From Paenibacillus dendritiformis (GTDB lineage: Bacteria; Bacillota; Bacilli; Paenibacillales; Paenibacillaceae), in the NCBI RefSeq assembly GCF_945605565.1, contig NZ_OX216966.1, positions 5,014,001-5,078,000 on the forward strand: a DNA stretch of 64,000 nt, given 5' to 3'. Each line of letters begins with the position of its first letter. Within the stretch, counting starts at the first letter, position 1. Shown piece by piece: positions 46,437 through 55,886 of this stretch. The notes below the pieces were generated by a model. That model did no database searches. It was not told where the DNA came from and saw only the letters and a program-made list of their open reading frames with translations. The translations under genes were made by a program, and so were the position numbers.

Positions 46437-48191
46437 TTATTTTAATTTGGACAAAATATTTGCTAGCTTTTTATTGCCTCCTGCTACCGGACGCCAGTCG
46501 AATTGAACGACTTTCCCTTCATACCGGTGGATCGTGTCCGCGAAGCTCGGCAGGCCGAGATTGATCACGCGCGGCTTGCCGGACAACAGCTTGGCCGTCG
46601 CTTCCGGCACCTCAGCCGCGTTGGCCGAACTGTGCGGAGTGCCCACAGGCCCAGCGGAATAGGCGGGCATAGACGGCACCGATTTGCCGACAAGATGTAA
46701 CGCCCGCTTGACAGCCTGCACGTTGCTGTCTTCCACAATGACACCGGCCTCTTCAAGCTTTCGTCTTTGCTCCCCGTAATTTTGCGGATCTTGATCGGTG
46801 CCGCAGACGGAGCACACGAAGTAAACGGTTCGTCCTTCCCCGGAAGCCTGCGATCTTGCGTTCCGAATGGAAGGAATCAGTTCCCCGGCCATATCTTCAT
46901 GGGAACCGTAACCTAAGACGACGTCGAACAAAATCACCGCCGTGTGCGGATCTTTTGCCATATTGCCGATCAATTCCTTGCGAGTGGACGGATCGATCAT
47001 GGGATGCGGACGGCCTTTCGTGTAGATATCGTCGCCAAGGTCAATAATTTCATGTCCTTGATCTTTGAAGATATAGCCGTCCTCATGCTTCAGCGAAGCC
47101 GGAATGCCGAACGCTTCCCGTACGAGCATGGCGGCTTCTGTCGCCAGCGTGCCTCCCGAATACAAGCCTTTAATATAGGACTGTCCGGACTGCAATGCAT
47201 GGTCCTCTTCCGCGCCCGTCCCTCGTGTGCCGGGGGATGCGGGCGTTTTACCATAGGCCAGCTGAACGGCCATTACCGCCGTGTCCTCCAAAGTGTAAGC
47301 ATAATGAACGTTGCCTTCCGGCTCCAACGGCTTCTCTCCCGTGAAGATGGCAACGGACGGCTTGGACAGAGACTGCAGGAACGCCGTCACTTTGTTCTTG
47401 ACCTCAGGGGCGGGAGGCTTCGAAATCACGACGATCAACTCGGTATTCGCATCAGCCTCCAACGCGGCAATGCCGTCCAGCATCGTCAAGGCGCCGATCG
47501 ACTCGCTCAGGTCGCGGCCGCCGGTCCCGATGGCATGGCTAACCCCACCGCCCAACCGGTCGATAATGGTGGATACCTCCTGAATGCCGGTTCCGGATGC
47601 GCCGACGATCCCGATTTTCCCCGTGCTGATTACATTCGCGAAGGCGATCGGAACTCCGGCCAATATCCCTGTCCCGCAGTCGGGTCCCATCACGAGAAGC
47701 CCTTTCTCTTTCGCTTTCCGTTTCAGCGCCAGTTCATCCGTTTCGGGCACATTGTCGCTAAAAATAAATACATGGAGCCCTTTGTCCAATGCTTTATGGG
47801 CCTCGTCCGCGACATATTCGCCCGGAATAGACAAAAGCGCCAGATTGGCTTCGGGCAGCAGCTGCATGGCCCGGTCCCACGTGCGGACTTTATCATAATC
47901 GTTTTTAGCGCCGGCCAACGCTTGATTTTTCAAAAAAGAATCGATTTCATTCAACACTTCCGTCACTTTCTCCGTCTGCTCCGTATCGATTACGATACAG
48001 ATATCATTGGGCTTGGCCCGGTCCAGCTCCGGTGTATACAAGCCGGTATTACGGAAGATATCCAGGTTGGCGGGGGTGCCCATCATGACCGAGATCCGGT
48101 TGATGCCTTCCATGGCGGACAGCTTGTTCGTAAGGAGCATTAAGCTGACCGAGTCCTGATACACGTTTTCTTTAATAATGGTTTTAAGCAC
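46437..48191 (-). CDS. fdrA: FdrA-type acyl-CoA synthetase-like protein
   Basis: 584 residues. CoA-binding/Rossmann part (VMGPDCGTGILAGVPIAFAN, GIVGASGTGIQEVSTIIDRLGGG) and a succinyl-CoA-ligase-like part (LYSGGTLATEAAMLV, DVVLGYGSHEDMAGEL). This is FdrA (AllF), which in E. coli belongs to the allantoin-linked oxamate carbamoyltransferase. Start is GTG, with GGGAG six bases upstream. Confidence 0.92.
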   Translation of the reverse strand: MLKTIIKENVYQDSVSLMLLTNKLSAMEGINRISVMMGTPANLDIFRNTGLYTPELDRAKPNDICIVIDTEQTEKVTEVLNEIDSFLKNQALAGAKNDYDKVRTWDRAMQLLPEANLALLSIPGEYVADEAHKALDKGLHVFIFSDNVPETDELALKRKAKEKGLLVMGPDCGTGILAGVPIAFANVISTGKIGIVGASGTGIQEVSTIIDRLGGGVSHAIGTGGRDLSESIGALTMLDGIAALEADANTELIVVISKPPAPEVKNKVTAFLQSLSKPSVAIFTGEKPLEPEGNVHYAYTLEDTAVMAVQLAYGKTPASPGTRGTGAEEDHALQSGQSYIKGLYSGGTLATEAAMLVREAFGIPASLKHEDGYIFKDQGHEIIDLGDDIYTKGRPHPMIDPSTRKELIGNMAKDPHTAVILFDVVLGYGSHEDMAGELIPSIRNARSQASGEGRTVYFVCSVCGTDQDPQNYGEQRRKLEEAGVIVEDSNVQAVKRALHLVGKSVPSMPAYSAGPVGTPHSSANAAEVPEATAKLLSGKPRVINLGLPSFADTIHRYEGKVVQFDWRPVAGGNKKLANILSKLK

Positions 48192-48225
48192 GATAATCTC
48201 CCTTTCCTGATGCCGACCCGGATCG

Positions 48226-49485
48226 TTAGGCCGTTCTCGTTCTTGGTTTTTCTTTGGTAAAAATCATCGCAGCCAGACCGATAAACAGCAAAATCATGGC
48301 CAGGAAAAAACCGGACCGCATGCTGCCCGTGGTATCCACCAAATACCCCGTAATGTAAGGAGCGAGAATGGAGGAGCTCATTCCGATAAAATTGTACAGT
48401 CCGAACGCGGTGCTGTATGCTTCCTTAGGTGCGTTATCCGCTACAAAGGCGACGAGCACAGGGTCCAGCGCCAGCTTGCCGGTTAAGCCATAGACAATTA
48501 AGGCGAACATCATCGCTGCGTCGCTTTGTGTGTACACAACCAGATAGATGGACAGAGCGGCGATTGGTACCAAAATATAAACCAGGGGTTTCCGTCTTCC
48601 GAACTTGTCCGATAAATACCCGAAGAAAAGTGCTCCGGGAATAGACGCCCATGGAACGAGCGAAGAGATGAAGCCGACATCGCTGCCCTGATAGCCCCGC
48701 TCGGTCTGCAAATACTGCGGGAGCCAGGTGAGAATCGCGAAAAATCCGTAGAGCGAGCAGAATACCATGATGAACGTGAGCGAAAGGTTGCGGTTTTTGA
48801 ACAACGCAAACATGGATGTCTTTTGGGTCTCGCCCTTTTTCGTATCCGCTCCCCGAGCCTCCACATTAAACTTGCGAGGCTTCTCCTTAATCACGAACCA
48901 AATCAAGAGAGCGGTGATGATCGTCGGAATGGCCATAATGTAGAACGGGATTCTCCAGTTCCAACCGTGCTCCAGCGTTAAGGTGCTGGCCGTAATATAG
49001 CCTAGCGAAATCCCGATCGCTTGCCCGCTGTTAATGACCGCCGTGCCAACCGTACGTACTTTCTCGGGAATCGCTTCGGATGACAACGCGTACTGCGGAC
49101 CGTAATACGTCCCTTCGCCTATGCCGGTCACGATCCGGGCAAGGAGGAGCATGAAAAAGGAGTTGGCGATCCCGGTAAAAGCGGTAGCTATGCCAAATAG
49201 AATATATCCGGGGACAAGAACGTTCTTGCGCCCCAACCGGTCGCCAAGCGTTCCCGCTGGAATCTGCAGAACCGCATAGGCGAGAAAAAACACACTGTTG
49301 ATCAAACCGAGCTGCGCATTGTTGATACCGAATTCTTTCGCCAAAATAGGCATGATCGGATTGAGTATGGTACGGTCGGCATACATGAATACCCAGCCGA
49401 GCGTAAATACGAGAATAACCTTCCAATAGTAAGGCATCCCCGCCTTTGGAGTCGATTTGAACGGTTTCTCCAATGTTTCTTCCAT
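48226..49485 (-). CDS. MFS transporter of the oxamate operon
   Basis: 419 residues, 12 predicted spans. MYADRTILNPIMPILAKEFG in TM1, and the A-loop GDRLGRKN between TM2 and TM3, repeated as SDKFGRRKP in the second half. Resembles the anion:cation symporter family (ACS). First gene of the fdrA operon; probably takes up an allantoin-route anion such as oxalurate or oxamate, though the substrate is not proven. GAGGGAAC before the ATG. Confidence 0.85.
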   Translation of the reverse strand: MEETLEKPFKSTPKAGMPYYWKVILVFTLGWVFMYADRTILNPIMPILAKEFGINNAQLGLINSVFFLAYAVLQIPAGTLGDRLGRKNVLVPGYILFGIATAFTGIANSFFMLLLARIVTGIGEGTYYGPQYALSSEAIPEKVRTVGTAVINSGQAIGISLGYITASTLTLEHGWNWRIPFYIMAIPTIITALLIWFVIKEKPRKFNVEARGADTKKGETQKTSMFALFKNRNLSLTFIMVFCSLYGFFAILTWLPQYLQTERGYQGSDVGFISSLVPWASIPGALFFGYLSDKFGRRKPLVYILVPIAALSIYLVVYTQSDAAMMFALIVYGLTGKLALDPVLVAFVADNAPKEAYSTAFGLYNFIGMSSSILAPYITGYLVDTTGSMRSGFFLAMILLFIGLAAMIFTKEKPRTRTA

Positions 49486-49630
49486 TTGCTAGTTCCCTCA
49501 TTTCGTTGAGTCGGTAATCATATCATTTGCAGATATCGGAGCGTTATTCCTAATCGCCCTTTTTATGGACTCTCACTCCACATTTTGGAATGGAGCAGGC
49601 GCTAGCTATGAAAAGGATTTGAAGAGTAAA

Positions 49631-49681
49631 TAAAAAAATAGCCGGAACCGACGGCAAGGGGATTGCCGAGAGCTCCGGGCT
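49631..49681 (-). terminator. Intrinsic terminator of the sugar ABC operon
   Basis: Minus strand: a branched stem (AGCCCGGA/TCCGGCT outer, CGGCA/TGCCG inner) followed by ATTTTTTTA. Lies downstream of the minus-strand binding-protein gene ending at 49807. The rest of 49486-49806 holds no gene. Confidence 0.65.
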
Positions 49682-49806
49682 GTTTGCGTGTATGAATCGA
49701 AAACGATACACTTTTCAATGGTTAAGGGAGACATTCAAATCATTGGCTTTACCCTCCCGAGTCATGCATGCCGGCTGTTACAACGCTGGGCTCAACTCCA
49801 GTAAAC

Positions 49807-51183
49807 TTACTGCTCGGCCGACCATTTCACCGCTTCCGCCTGCAGATCGGACAGCAGCTTGCCGATATCGGTCGGATTGCCGTTCGCGGCCTGGCTGATG
49901 AAGCCGTTGATGACCGGAACCATCCGGGTATTGTAGAACGGGTTCGCCTCATCGATCAGATTTTTGCGCGCGATGTCGGCCAGTTCCATCGCCTTCGAGG
50001 TATAGACGTCCTTCTCATCGACGAAATCCGCCTTTTTCAAGGTCGGCGTCGCCAACCCGTTCTCATACAAATGTCTCTGCATGTCATAACTGGTGAGGAA
50101 CTTCATCACTTCCCACGCCGCCTTCTCATCCTGCACGTTCTTCGCCATGACGAACGGATCGACCGCCACCCAGCCTTCTCCGTTCGGCCCCATATTGAGG
50201 ACCGGAACGAAGCGATCGACCAGCTCCGCCTTGCCCGAGCTGCGGTATTCATTGAAGGCCGCTCCTCCCGACGAATCGATAGCGATCGCGATATTGTTGT
50301 CCTCGAGGCCGAAGTTCTCGGCGCCCTGCCCGTTGATGAATGCCTTCGGCGCCAGCGGCGCCGCTTCCTTGAACCATTCCATTACTTTGGCCATCTCCGG
50401 GGAATTGAGATTCCATGTCAGATCCCGCAGCTTATCGAGACGGCCTTCCACCCCATTCACATCATAAGCATAGGACAGCGATACGAAGGTCGACTGATTC
50501 AAGCTGTTGCCGCTGAACCAGAGCCCATAGTTCTGCTTGCCGGTCTTCGGGTTCATCCCCGTCATTTTCTTCGCCTTCTCCAGAATCTCCTCTGGCGTCG
50601 GGTTCGCGGACAGCGGCTCTACGCCCCAATCCTCGAAAATCTGTTTGTCATAGACAACCATCCGCTTGCCGAGAATGACCGGAATGCCGAACTGCTTCAT
50701 GCCGTCCAGGGAGCGGACGCTGTATGAATTTTTGAAGACGCCCTCCAAATAAATGCCGGGATCGAAGCTGCTGTCGCCGGCGATCAGATCATCGATATCC
50801 CGCAGCAGCCCCTGCTGATAAAACTGATTGGCGTAAGCTCCGCCCGTATAGAGGAGATCGACATCGTTGGAGAGCAGCATCGCCTTTTGCTTCGCCAAGG
50901 CGTTCTCCCACGGAATCTGGGTCACCTTCAGCTCGATACTCGGATACATCTTCTTGAATGTATCTTGAATGAACGGATTGAACCCGACGGTCTTGCGCCC
51001 GGTCAAGGTGTCGACGCCGTTCTCCATCTGCCAGCCGGCAAGCGCGATTCGCACCGTGCCCTTCATGTCCGACACCTTCTCATAATTCTTCGCCGGCGCC
51101 CCGCCGGACGAACCGCCTCCGGAACAGGCGCTCAATACGAGCGCCAGCGACAGCGCGAGACAGATCCATACCGATCTCTTCAT
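49807..51183 (-). CDS. Carbohydrate-type ABC transporter substrate-binding lipoprotein
   Basis: 458 residues. Lipoprotein signal with LSAC (Cys20) then a Gly/Ser linker. Family 1 extracellular solute-binding fold: FKKMYPSIELKVTQIPWENA, DVDLLYTGGAYANQFYQQG, and EGWVAVDPFVMAKNVQDEKAA. ATG 51183 with GGGGAGG eight bases upstream; the long frame to 51603 overlaps the next gene. Last of the three-gene importer; no ATPase is encoded here, so a shared MsmX-type ATPase is likely. The sugar is not known. Confidence 0.92.
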   Translation of the reverse strand: MKRSVWICLALSLALVLSACSGGGSSGGAPAKNYEKVSDMKGTVRIALAGWQMENGVDTLTGRKTVGFNPFIQDTFKKMYPSIELKVTQIPWENALAKQKAMLLSNDVDLLYTGGAYANQFYQQGLLRDIDDLIAGDSSFDPGIYLEGVFKNSYSVRSLDGMKQFGIPVILGKRMVVYDKQIFEDWGVEPLSANPTPEEILEKAKKMTGMNPKTGKQNYGLWFSGNSLNQSTFVSLSYAYDVNGVEGRLDKLRDLTWNLNSPEMAKVMEWFKEAAPLAPKAFINGQGAENFGLEDNNIAIAIDSSGGAAFNEYRSSGKAELVDRFVPVLNMGPNGEGWVAVDPFVMAKNVQDEKAAWEVMKFLTSYDMQRHLYENGLATPTLKKADFVDEKDVYTSKAMELADIARKNLIDEANPFYNTRMVPVINGFISQAANGNPTDIGKLLSDLQAEAVKWSAEQ

Positions 51184-51302
51184 TTCACCAAGCCTCCCCG
51201 ATGTGTAATGCGCCGCGCAGACGGTGGTCCGCGCCGCATCGATTCCCTTTTCCATATCAACGCCCTGCCAGAGACATGACGCCCAAGCCGCTTCCCGCAC
51301 GG

Positions 51303-52196
51303 CTACTGCTTGATGCCCGTCAATGCGATGCTCTCCACGATATAGCGCTGCAGGAACAGGTAGAGAACAAGCACCGGCAGCAGGCTTACCGTCGTCGCGG
51401 CCATAATGATCGCCGGCATCCGGTTCAAGCCTTGGTTGTAGGTGAACATCGCCAGGCCGAGCTGGATCGTATATTTGGCGGCATCGCTCAGGACAAGCAG
51501 CGGCCAGAGCAGATCGTTCCACACCCCGAGAAATTGCAAAATGATGATCGTCGCTACAATCGGCGTGCACAGCGGGAAATAGACGCGCCAAAATACGCGC
51601 CATTCGTTCGCGCCGTCGATAATCGCCGCCTCCCGCAGCGTGCCCGGCAGCTGATCCATGAATTGCTTCGCCAGGAACGTGCCGAACGCATAGTTCAAGG
51701 CCGGCAAATAGAAGGCCCAGTACGTATCGAGCAGGCCCAGATTGTTGAACAGCAAATATTGCGGGATCATCGTCATCTCGAACGGGATCATCATGGTGCT
51801 GAGCGCCAGCACGAGCACAACCCCCGCTCCGCGGAAGCGAATCTTCGAGAGCGCGTAGCCGGACAGCAGCGCCGACAGCAGACTGACGGCAATGACGCCG
51901 CCCGCCACGAGGATGGAATTAAAAATATACTTGAGCATATCGATATTAAGAAACGCGACTTCGAAGGTGCGGATCGAAAATTCGCGCGGGACAAGCCGTG
52001 GCGGGAACGGGATATTCAGTCTGGCCCCCCAATCGAAGCTCGTAATCAGCATCCACAGGAACGGCACGATCATGACAAGCGAGCCGACCGACAGCACCGC
52101 GGCGATCAGGGCGCGGCTCGCGCGGCGGCTGCGCCGCATGGACGGGAGCGGATTCACCGGGCCGCCCGGGACCGCCGGATTCCCTATTGATGACAT
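51303..52196 (-). CDS. Sugar ABC transporter permease (MalG/AraQ-like)
   Basis: 297 residues, six spans. The EAA motif reads TLREAAIIDGANEWRVFWRVYFPLCTP, and the end ESIALTGIKQ is typical of AraQ-type permeases (GLTAGAVKG region). GGGAGGC before ATG. Partner of the upstream MalF-like permease; separated from it by two copies of a 184-bp repeat. Confidence 0.93.
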   Translation of the reverse strand: MSSIGNPAVPGGPVNPLPSMRRSRRASRALIAAVLSVGSLVMIVPFLWMLITSFDWGARLNIPFPPRLVPREFSIRTFEVAFLNIDMLKYIFNSILVAGGVIAVSLLSALLSGYALSKIRFRGAGVVLVLALSTMMIPFEMTMIPQYLLFNNLGLLDTYWAFYLPALNYAFGTFLAKQFMDQLPGTLREAAIIDGANEWRVFWRVYFPLCTPIVATIIILQFLGVWNDLLWPLLVLSDAAKYTIQLGLAMFTYNQGLNRMPAIIMAATTVSLLPVLVLYLFLQRYIVESIALTGIKQ

Positions 52197-52223
52197 AAGG
52201 CTGCCTCCCTTCTAGTGCGTGTT

Positions 52224-52612
52224 GAACTTCCTCTACTAGTCGGTGTTCAAAAAGGCCGCTTTTCAGCACCGAGAAGGTTGCGTGAACCTGAAGAAGGAGG
52301 CGCGCAGTGTAGGAGAAACCTACATGAGCACCGGACTTCAAAGGTGAACGCAAGATTCGATGCCGAGATGCTTCCTGATTGTCTTCGTGATCAAAAGCGG
52401 GCTTTTTGAACTTCCTCTTCTAATCGGTGTTCAAAAAGGCCGGTTTTCAGCACCGAGAAGGTTGCGAGAATCTGAAGAAGGAGGCGCACAGTGTAGGAGA
52501 AACCTACATGAGCACCGGACTTCGAAGGTGAACGCAAGATTCGATGCCGAGATGCTTCATGATTGTCTTCGTGATCAAAAGCGGGCTTTTTGAACTTCCT
52601 CTACTAGTCGAC
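52224..52612. repeat. Two tandem 184-bp repeats with inverted ends, plus a third start
   Basis: Copy 1 is 52224-52407, copy 2 is 52408-52591, and a third copy breaks off at 52592-52612, inside the MalF-like stop codon. The copies differ at only a handful of positions. Each carries GTTCAAAAAGGC near its left end and GGGCTTTTTGAAC at the right, so each unit can fold from end to end. The unit has no conserved transposase and its length is not a multiple of three, giving shifting short frames. It looks like a MITE or REP-type element, amplified between the two permease genes. Confidence 0.85.
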
Positions 52613-53536
52613 GTCATGACGGCGGTTCGTGCGGAGAATCAACACAGTCAAAATAAGAATGACCAGGAACAGCAAGTACGAGGCGGCCGTGGCCAGCCCC
52701 ATCTGATGCCCGATGAAGGCGGTTCGGTAAATATACAGAACAGAGGTCATCAGCGTGCCGTCCGGATTGCCGGCCGTGCCGCCGATGAGCCATACATCGG
52801 TGAAGCGCTTCATGCCGCCTATCGTTCCCATCACGACCATGAACACGAAGACGGGACGAAGATACGGGATCGTGATATAGAGCCATTTGCGGAAGCCGTT
52901 CGCTCCATCGACCTCCGCCGCCTCGTACAAGTCGCGCGGCACGCTCTGCAATGCGGCGAGGAAAATAATCGTGTTGTATCCGAGAGCGCCCCACATGCTC
53001 ATCAGAACGATGCTGAACCGGGAAAAGGCCGGGTCGGTGAACCAGCCGACCGGTCCCAATCCGACCTGGGCGAGCAGAAAATTAAGCAACCCCTCTTCTC
53101 CCGGATAGAACAGGAAGGAGAACAGAATACTTGTCGCTACCGCAGACACGACATTGGGAAGGAAGAAGACGCTCTTGAAAAAGTTTTTGCCCCCCGTCCA
53201 CGGCAGGCTGTTGATTAAGCTGGCCAGCACAAAGGAGGATACGATGCCAAGGACGACGGACAGCAAACCCATGAACAGCGTGTTGTACAGCGACTGCCAG
53301 AACACCGGATCGGTTAATACGTTCCGGTAATTCTGCACTCCATTGAAGCGGCCCTCGATTCCGTTCGTATGCTGGAAGCTCATATAAAGCGCAGCCAGAA
53401 TCGGATACAACGAGAAGACAAGCACACCGATAAGCATCGGCGCGGCAAATAAATATCCTGTCCTGTCTCTACGGCTCCATTGGCTTCGAGAGGACGGACC
53501 CTGGTGACGGGAAGCGGAGTTCGCGTTCAGAGACAT
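52604..53536 (-). CDS. Sugar ABC transporter permease (MalF/LacF-like)
   Basis: 310 residues from the ATG at about 53536 (AAGGGGTG upstream). Six spans; the EAA motif reads VPRDLYEAAEVDGANGFRKWLYITIPYLRP. First gene of the operon, divergent from an AraC regulator. Its last codons and stop lie in the left boundary copy of the 184-bp repeat. Confidence 0.93.
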   Translation of the reverse strand: MSLNANSASRHQGPSSRSQWSRRDRTGYLFAAPMLIGVLVFSLYPILAALYMSFQHTNGIEGRFNGVQNYRNVLTDPVFWQSLYNTLFMGLLSVVLGIVSSFVLASLINSLPWTGGKNFFKSVFFLPNVVSAVATSILFSFLFYPGEEGLLNFLLAQVGLGPVGWFTDPAFSRFSIVLMSMWGALGYNTIIFLAALQSVPRDLYEAAEVDGANGFRKWLYITIPYLRPVFVFMVVMGTIGGMKRFTDVWLIGGTAGNPDGTLMTSVLYIYRTAFIGHQMGLATAASYLLFLVILILTVLILRTNRRHDVD

Positions 53537-53664
53537 GAGAATCACCCCTTGCGTCAATATCGTACGGCAGTTCAAGGCACCCCCTTCCGGGTTCAATCAC
53601 AGGTTGTTCGCCTCTTCTTGTAAGCGGATACAACAAATTATAGGCAGGACTGAGCCGAGGTGAA

Positions 53665-54522
53665 ATGACACGGATGATCAACTTCCTGGATTATATGGTC
53701 AAGGAGGCGCGGATTCGTGCTACCGCTCCGCTCGCGCCCAGGGGAAGCGCCGCGGAACGCCTGCGGCTGCGGGAGGGCGGCCAGACCGGTGATTCCGTAG
53801 CCCGCTGCAGTGAATTGATTAGCGATTGCTGGGTTTATGGGGCGATAGAGCGCGGAGCAGGAAGCTGGCATACGGAGCAGCGGGGCATAATCCCGCTGCA
53901 GACGGGGGCGTGGTTCATCGTCAAGCCGCAGGTGCAATTCGCGCTGCTCCCTGATGCTGCCGCAGGATGGGTATTGTCCTACTTCTGCTTCGACGGCTCG
54001 CGGGCGGAGGAACTGTATCGTTATTATGCGGATGGAGCAGATGCAGACGGCTGCCCGGACCCGATGTTGTGGCCCGCCCGGCATGCTCAGCTCCGCGCGC
54101 TGCTGGAGGTCGGTTCGGAATATTTGCTGGATCGGGCCGGACTGCTGTTCGAATTGCTCGTCTTCGATCGGGGAAGCCGGACGGAACGGCGGCCGGCACA
54201 AGGGAAGGAGCAGTTGCAGGCCGAGCTGCTGGCGCTGCTCGACGATGCGGTGTATGAACCGCTCGAGGATGAACGGCTGGCAGGCATGGCGAAGATGTCG
54301 GTGCCTACGCTTCGCCGCAAAGTCAAAAAATATACCGGCTATACCCTGCATGACTGGGTACACCGGCTGAAGATGGAAGAAGCAAAGCGGCTGCTTCGCG
54401 GGAGCGATGCCCCGGTCAAGCATATCGCCGCCTTGCTCCGGTATGAGGATGCCTATTATTTTTCCCGTTTGTTCAAAAAATGGACGGGCCTCTCCCCCCA
54501 GCACTACCGAGCTCGGGATTAA
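53665..54522 (+). CDS. AraC-family regulator of the sugar ABC operon
   Basis: 285 residues. C-terminal AraC domain at about 190-285: ERLAGMAKMSVPTLRRKVKKY and the second helix-turn-helix ending KWTGLSPQHYRARD. The N-terminus is a cupin-like sensing domain. It is divergent from the permease gene across a 128-base gap, the usual setting for a sugar-responsive activator. GAGGTGAA directly precedes the ATG. Confidence 0.88.
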   Translation: MTRMINFLDYMVKEARIRATAPLAPRGSAAERLRLREGGQTGDSVARCSELISDCWVYGAIERGAGSWHTEQRGIIPLQTGAWFIVKPQVQFALLPDAAAGWVLSYFCFDGSRAEELYRYYADGADADGCPDPMLWPARHAQLRALLEVGSEYLLDRAGLLFELLVFDRGSRTERRPAQGKEQLQAELLALLDDAVYEPLEDERLAGMAKMSVPTLRRKVKKYTGYTLHDWVHRLKMEEAKRLLRGSDAPVKHIAALLRYEDAYYFSRLFKKWTGLSPQHYRARD

Positions 54523-54592
54523 GGGCCTTCTCGGGCTCCTGCGCATGCGGATGCCAAGGGACCGGCGCTCATGGAGCGCAGGGACGAAGGCG

Positions 54593-54865
54593 CTAGGCTT
54601 CTTCCGGCATCGTCCGCCATGCCGCTTCCAGCAGCACCTCGAACAGGTCGTCATCTTCCTCCAGCTTGTCGTCCAATGCCACGATCTCTTCCTCGCTGCC
54701 GGATGATCCGGCAAAGCTCAGACTGTAATCCCATTCCTTGCCCTTCTTGCTGAACAAGGTCACCTCGTAGGCGGACTGGAACCCTTCCAGCTGAAAGGCC
54801 ACATGCCCCAAGTAGGATCCGTCCTCATCCTTCTTCATATCTGCCCGTACAATCGTTACGTTCAT
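54593..54865 (-). CDS. Small acidic conserved protein downstream of rpiA
   Basis: 90 residues, pI clearly acidic (DDKLEEDDDLFEVLLEA). Pattern of two beta strands, SYLGHVAFQLEGF and YEVTLFSKKGKEWDYSLSF. Overlaps the rpiA stop as ATGA with AAAGGGGAG upstream, so it is translated with rpiA. No family recognised. Confidence 0.7.
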   Translation of the reverse strand: MNVTIVRADMKKDEDGSYLGHVAFQLEGFQSAYEVTLFSKKGKEWDYSLSFAGSSGSEEEIVALDDKLEEDDDLFEVLLEAAWRTMPEEA

Positions 54866-55557
54866 GTCTCTCTCCCCTTTGTCGTATCGTTCACTTCGCG
54901 CTCTCGGATGCTGACGGCGCCGCTCCCGTGGCCGATGATCAACTTGCTCGCCATACTGATGAACAGCCCGTGATCCACGACGCCCGTAATCCGCTTCAGC
55001 CCATGCTGCAGCTCTTCCGGCTGCTCGATGCGCCCGAATGCGCAATCTGCGATGAAATTGCCGTTGTCCGTCACGAACGGGCGCCCTTCCTTCTCGCGAA
55101 GAACGGGACGGCAGCCGAGCCGGCCAATCTGGCGCATCGTCAGCTCCGCTCCGAACGGGACGATTTCGACCGGAAGCGGAAAGGCGCCGAGCCGATGAAC
55201 GCACTTGCTGTCGTCCACGATGAGAATCAGCTCGCGGCTCGCGGCAGCGACCAGCTTCTCGCGCAGCAGTGCGCCCCCTCCTCCCTTGATCGCATTCAAC
55301 CGGCCATCGACTTCGTCGGCCCCGTCAATGGTCACGTCAAGTTCGGTCAGCTTGTCCAGCAGCGGAATGCCGCATTCCCGTGCCAACCGTTCCGTCGCCT
55401 CCGAGGTGGCCACCGCTTGGATGCGCAGCCCTTCCGCCACCCGGGCGCCAATCGCATGAATCGCCCAATAGGCCGTGCTGCCGGTGCCGAGTCCCACGGT
55501 CATCCCCTCCCGGATGAACTTCACCGCCTCTTCGGCGGCACCTCGCTTCGCTTCCAT
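54862..55557 (-). CDS. rpiA: Ribose-5-phosphate isomerase A
   Basis: 231 residues. All key motifs: GLGTGSTAYWAI near 22-33, DGADEVD, KGGGGALLREK (catalytic Lys/Glu region) and NGNFIADC. Interconverts ribose 5-phosphate and ribulose 5-phosphate. ATG 55557 follows GGAAGGGGCGG; a longer frame upstream is less likely. Operon with the small acidic protein. Confidence 0.95.
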   Translation of the reverse strand: MEAKRGAAEEAVKFIREGMTVGLGTGSTAYWAIHAIGARVAEGLRIQAVATSEATERLARECGIPLLDKLTELDVTIDGADEVDGRLNAIKGGGGALLREKLVAAASRELILIVDDSKCVHRLGAFPLPVEIVPFGAELTMRQIGRLGCRPVLREKEGRPFVTDNGNFIADCAFGRIEQPEELQHGLKRITGVVDHGLFISMASKLIIGHGSGAVSIREREVNDTTKGRET

Positions 55558-55634
55558 AGCTTCCGCCCCTTCCTGTCCGCTGCGCCCAGCCGCGCTTGCG
55601 GCCGGCACAGCCCGTTGCAGATTCTTCTCTCTCC

Positions 55635-55640
55635 ATTATA
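55635..55640 (-). promoter_or_regulatory. Promoter -10 of rpiA
   Basis: Consensus TATAAT on the minus strand, about 80 bases before the rpiA ATG. The -35 is weak (GGCATT at 17). The 55558-55886 gap otherwise serves as a divergent promoter region. Confidence 0.45.
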
Positions 55641-55796
55641 GAACGAATTTATCCTCGAATGCCATTCGACGGCCGCCGCGTCAAATCTCCATACATTTAT
55701 CCCCATCTTATCCATTAATGAAGCGGTTCTATTCGTTCCTTCCGTCTTCTCGTGAAGAAAACGGGAACTCTAGGAAAATACTCCTCTCCAGAAAGC

Positions 55797-55825
55797 TTGC
55801 TTTGGAGTATGAGGTATCATATTCT
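55797..55825 (+). promoter_or_regulatory. Promoter of the AI-2E-family gene
   Basis: TTGCTT (55797-55802), 17-base spacer, TATTCT (55820-55825), 62 bases before the ATG. Confidence 0.4.
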
Positions 55826-55886
55826 TGAATAGGATAGTGGCAGAGCAGACATTTTCATAGCATACATTAAAGGAGCCATACGTTGG

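Noticed and set aside
46944-48143. 399-codon plus-strand frame
   Set aside because: Antisense to fdrA; no start signals.
45155-48191. Succinyl-CoA synthetase operon
   Set aside because: FdrA resembles succinyl-CoA ligase alpha/beta, but the YlbE, DUF2877 and carbamate kinase neighbours show the oxamate/carbamoyl-phosphate context.
52215-52593. Short frames in the 184-bp repeats (64 and 77 codons)
   Set aside because: They arise from the repeat itself, change frame between copies, and have no family; treated as non-coding.
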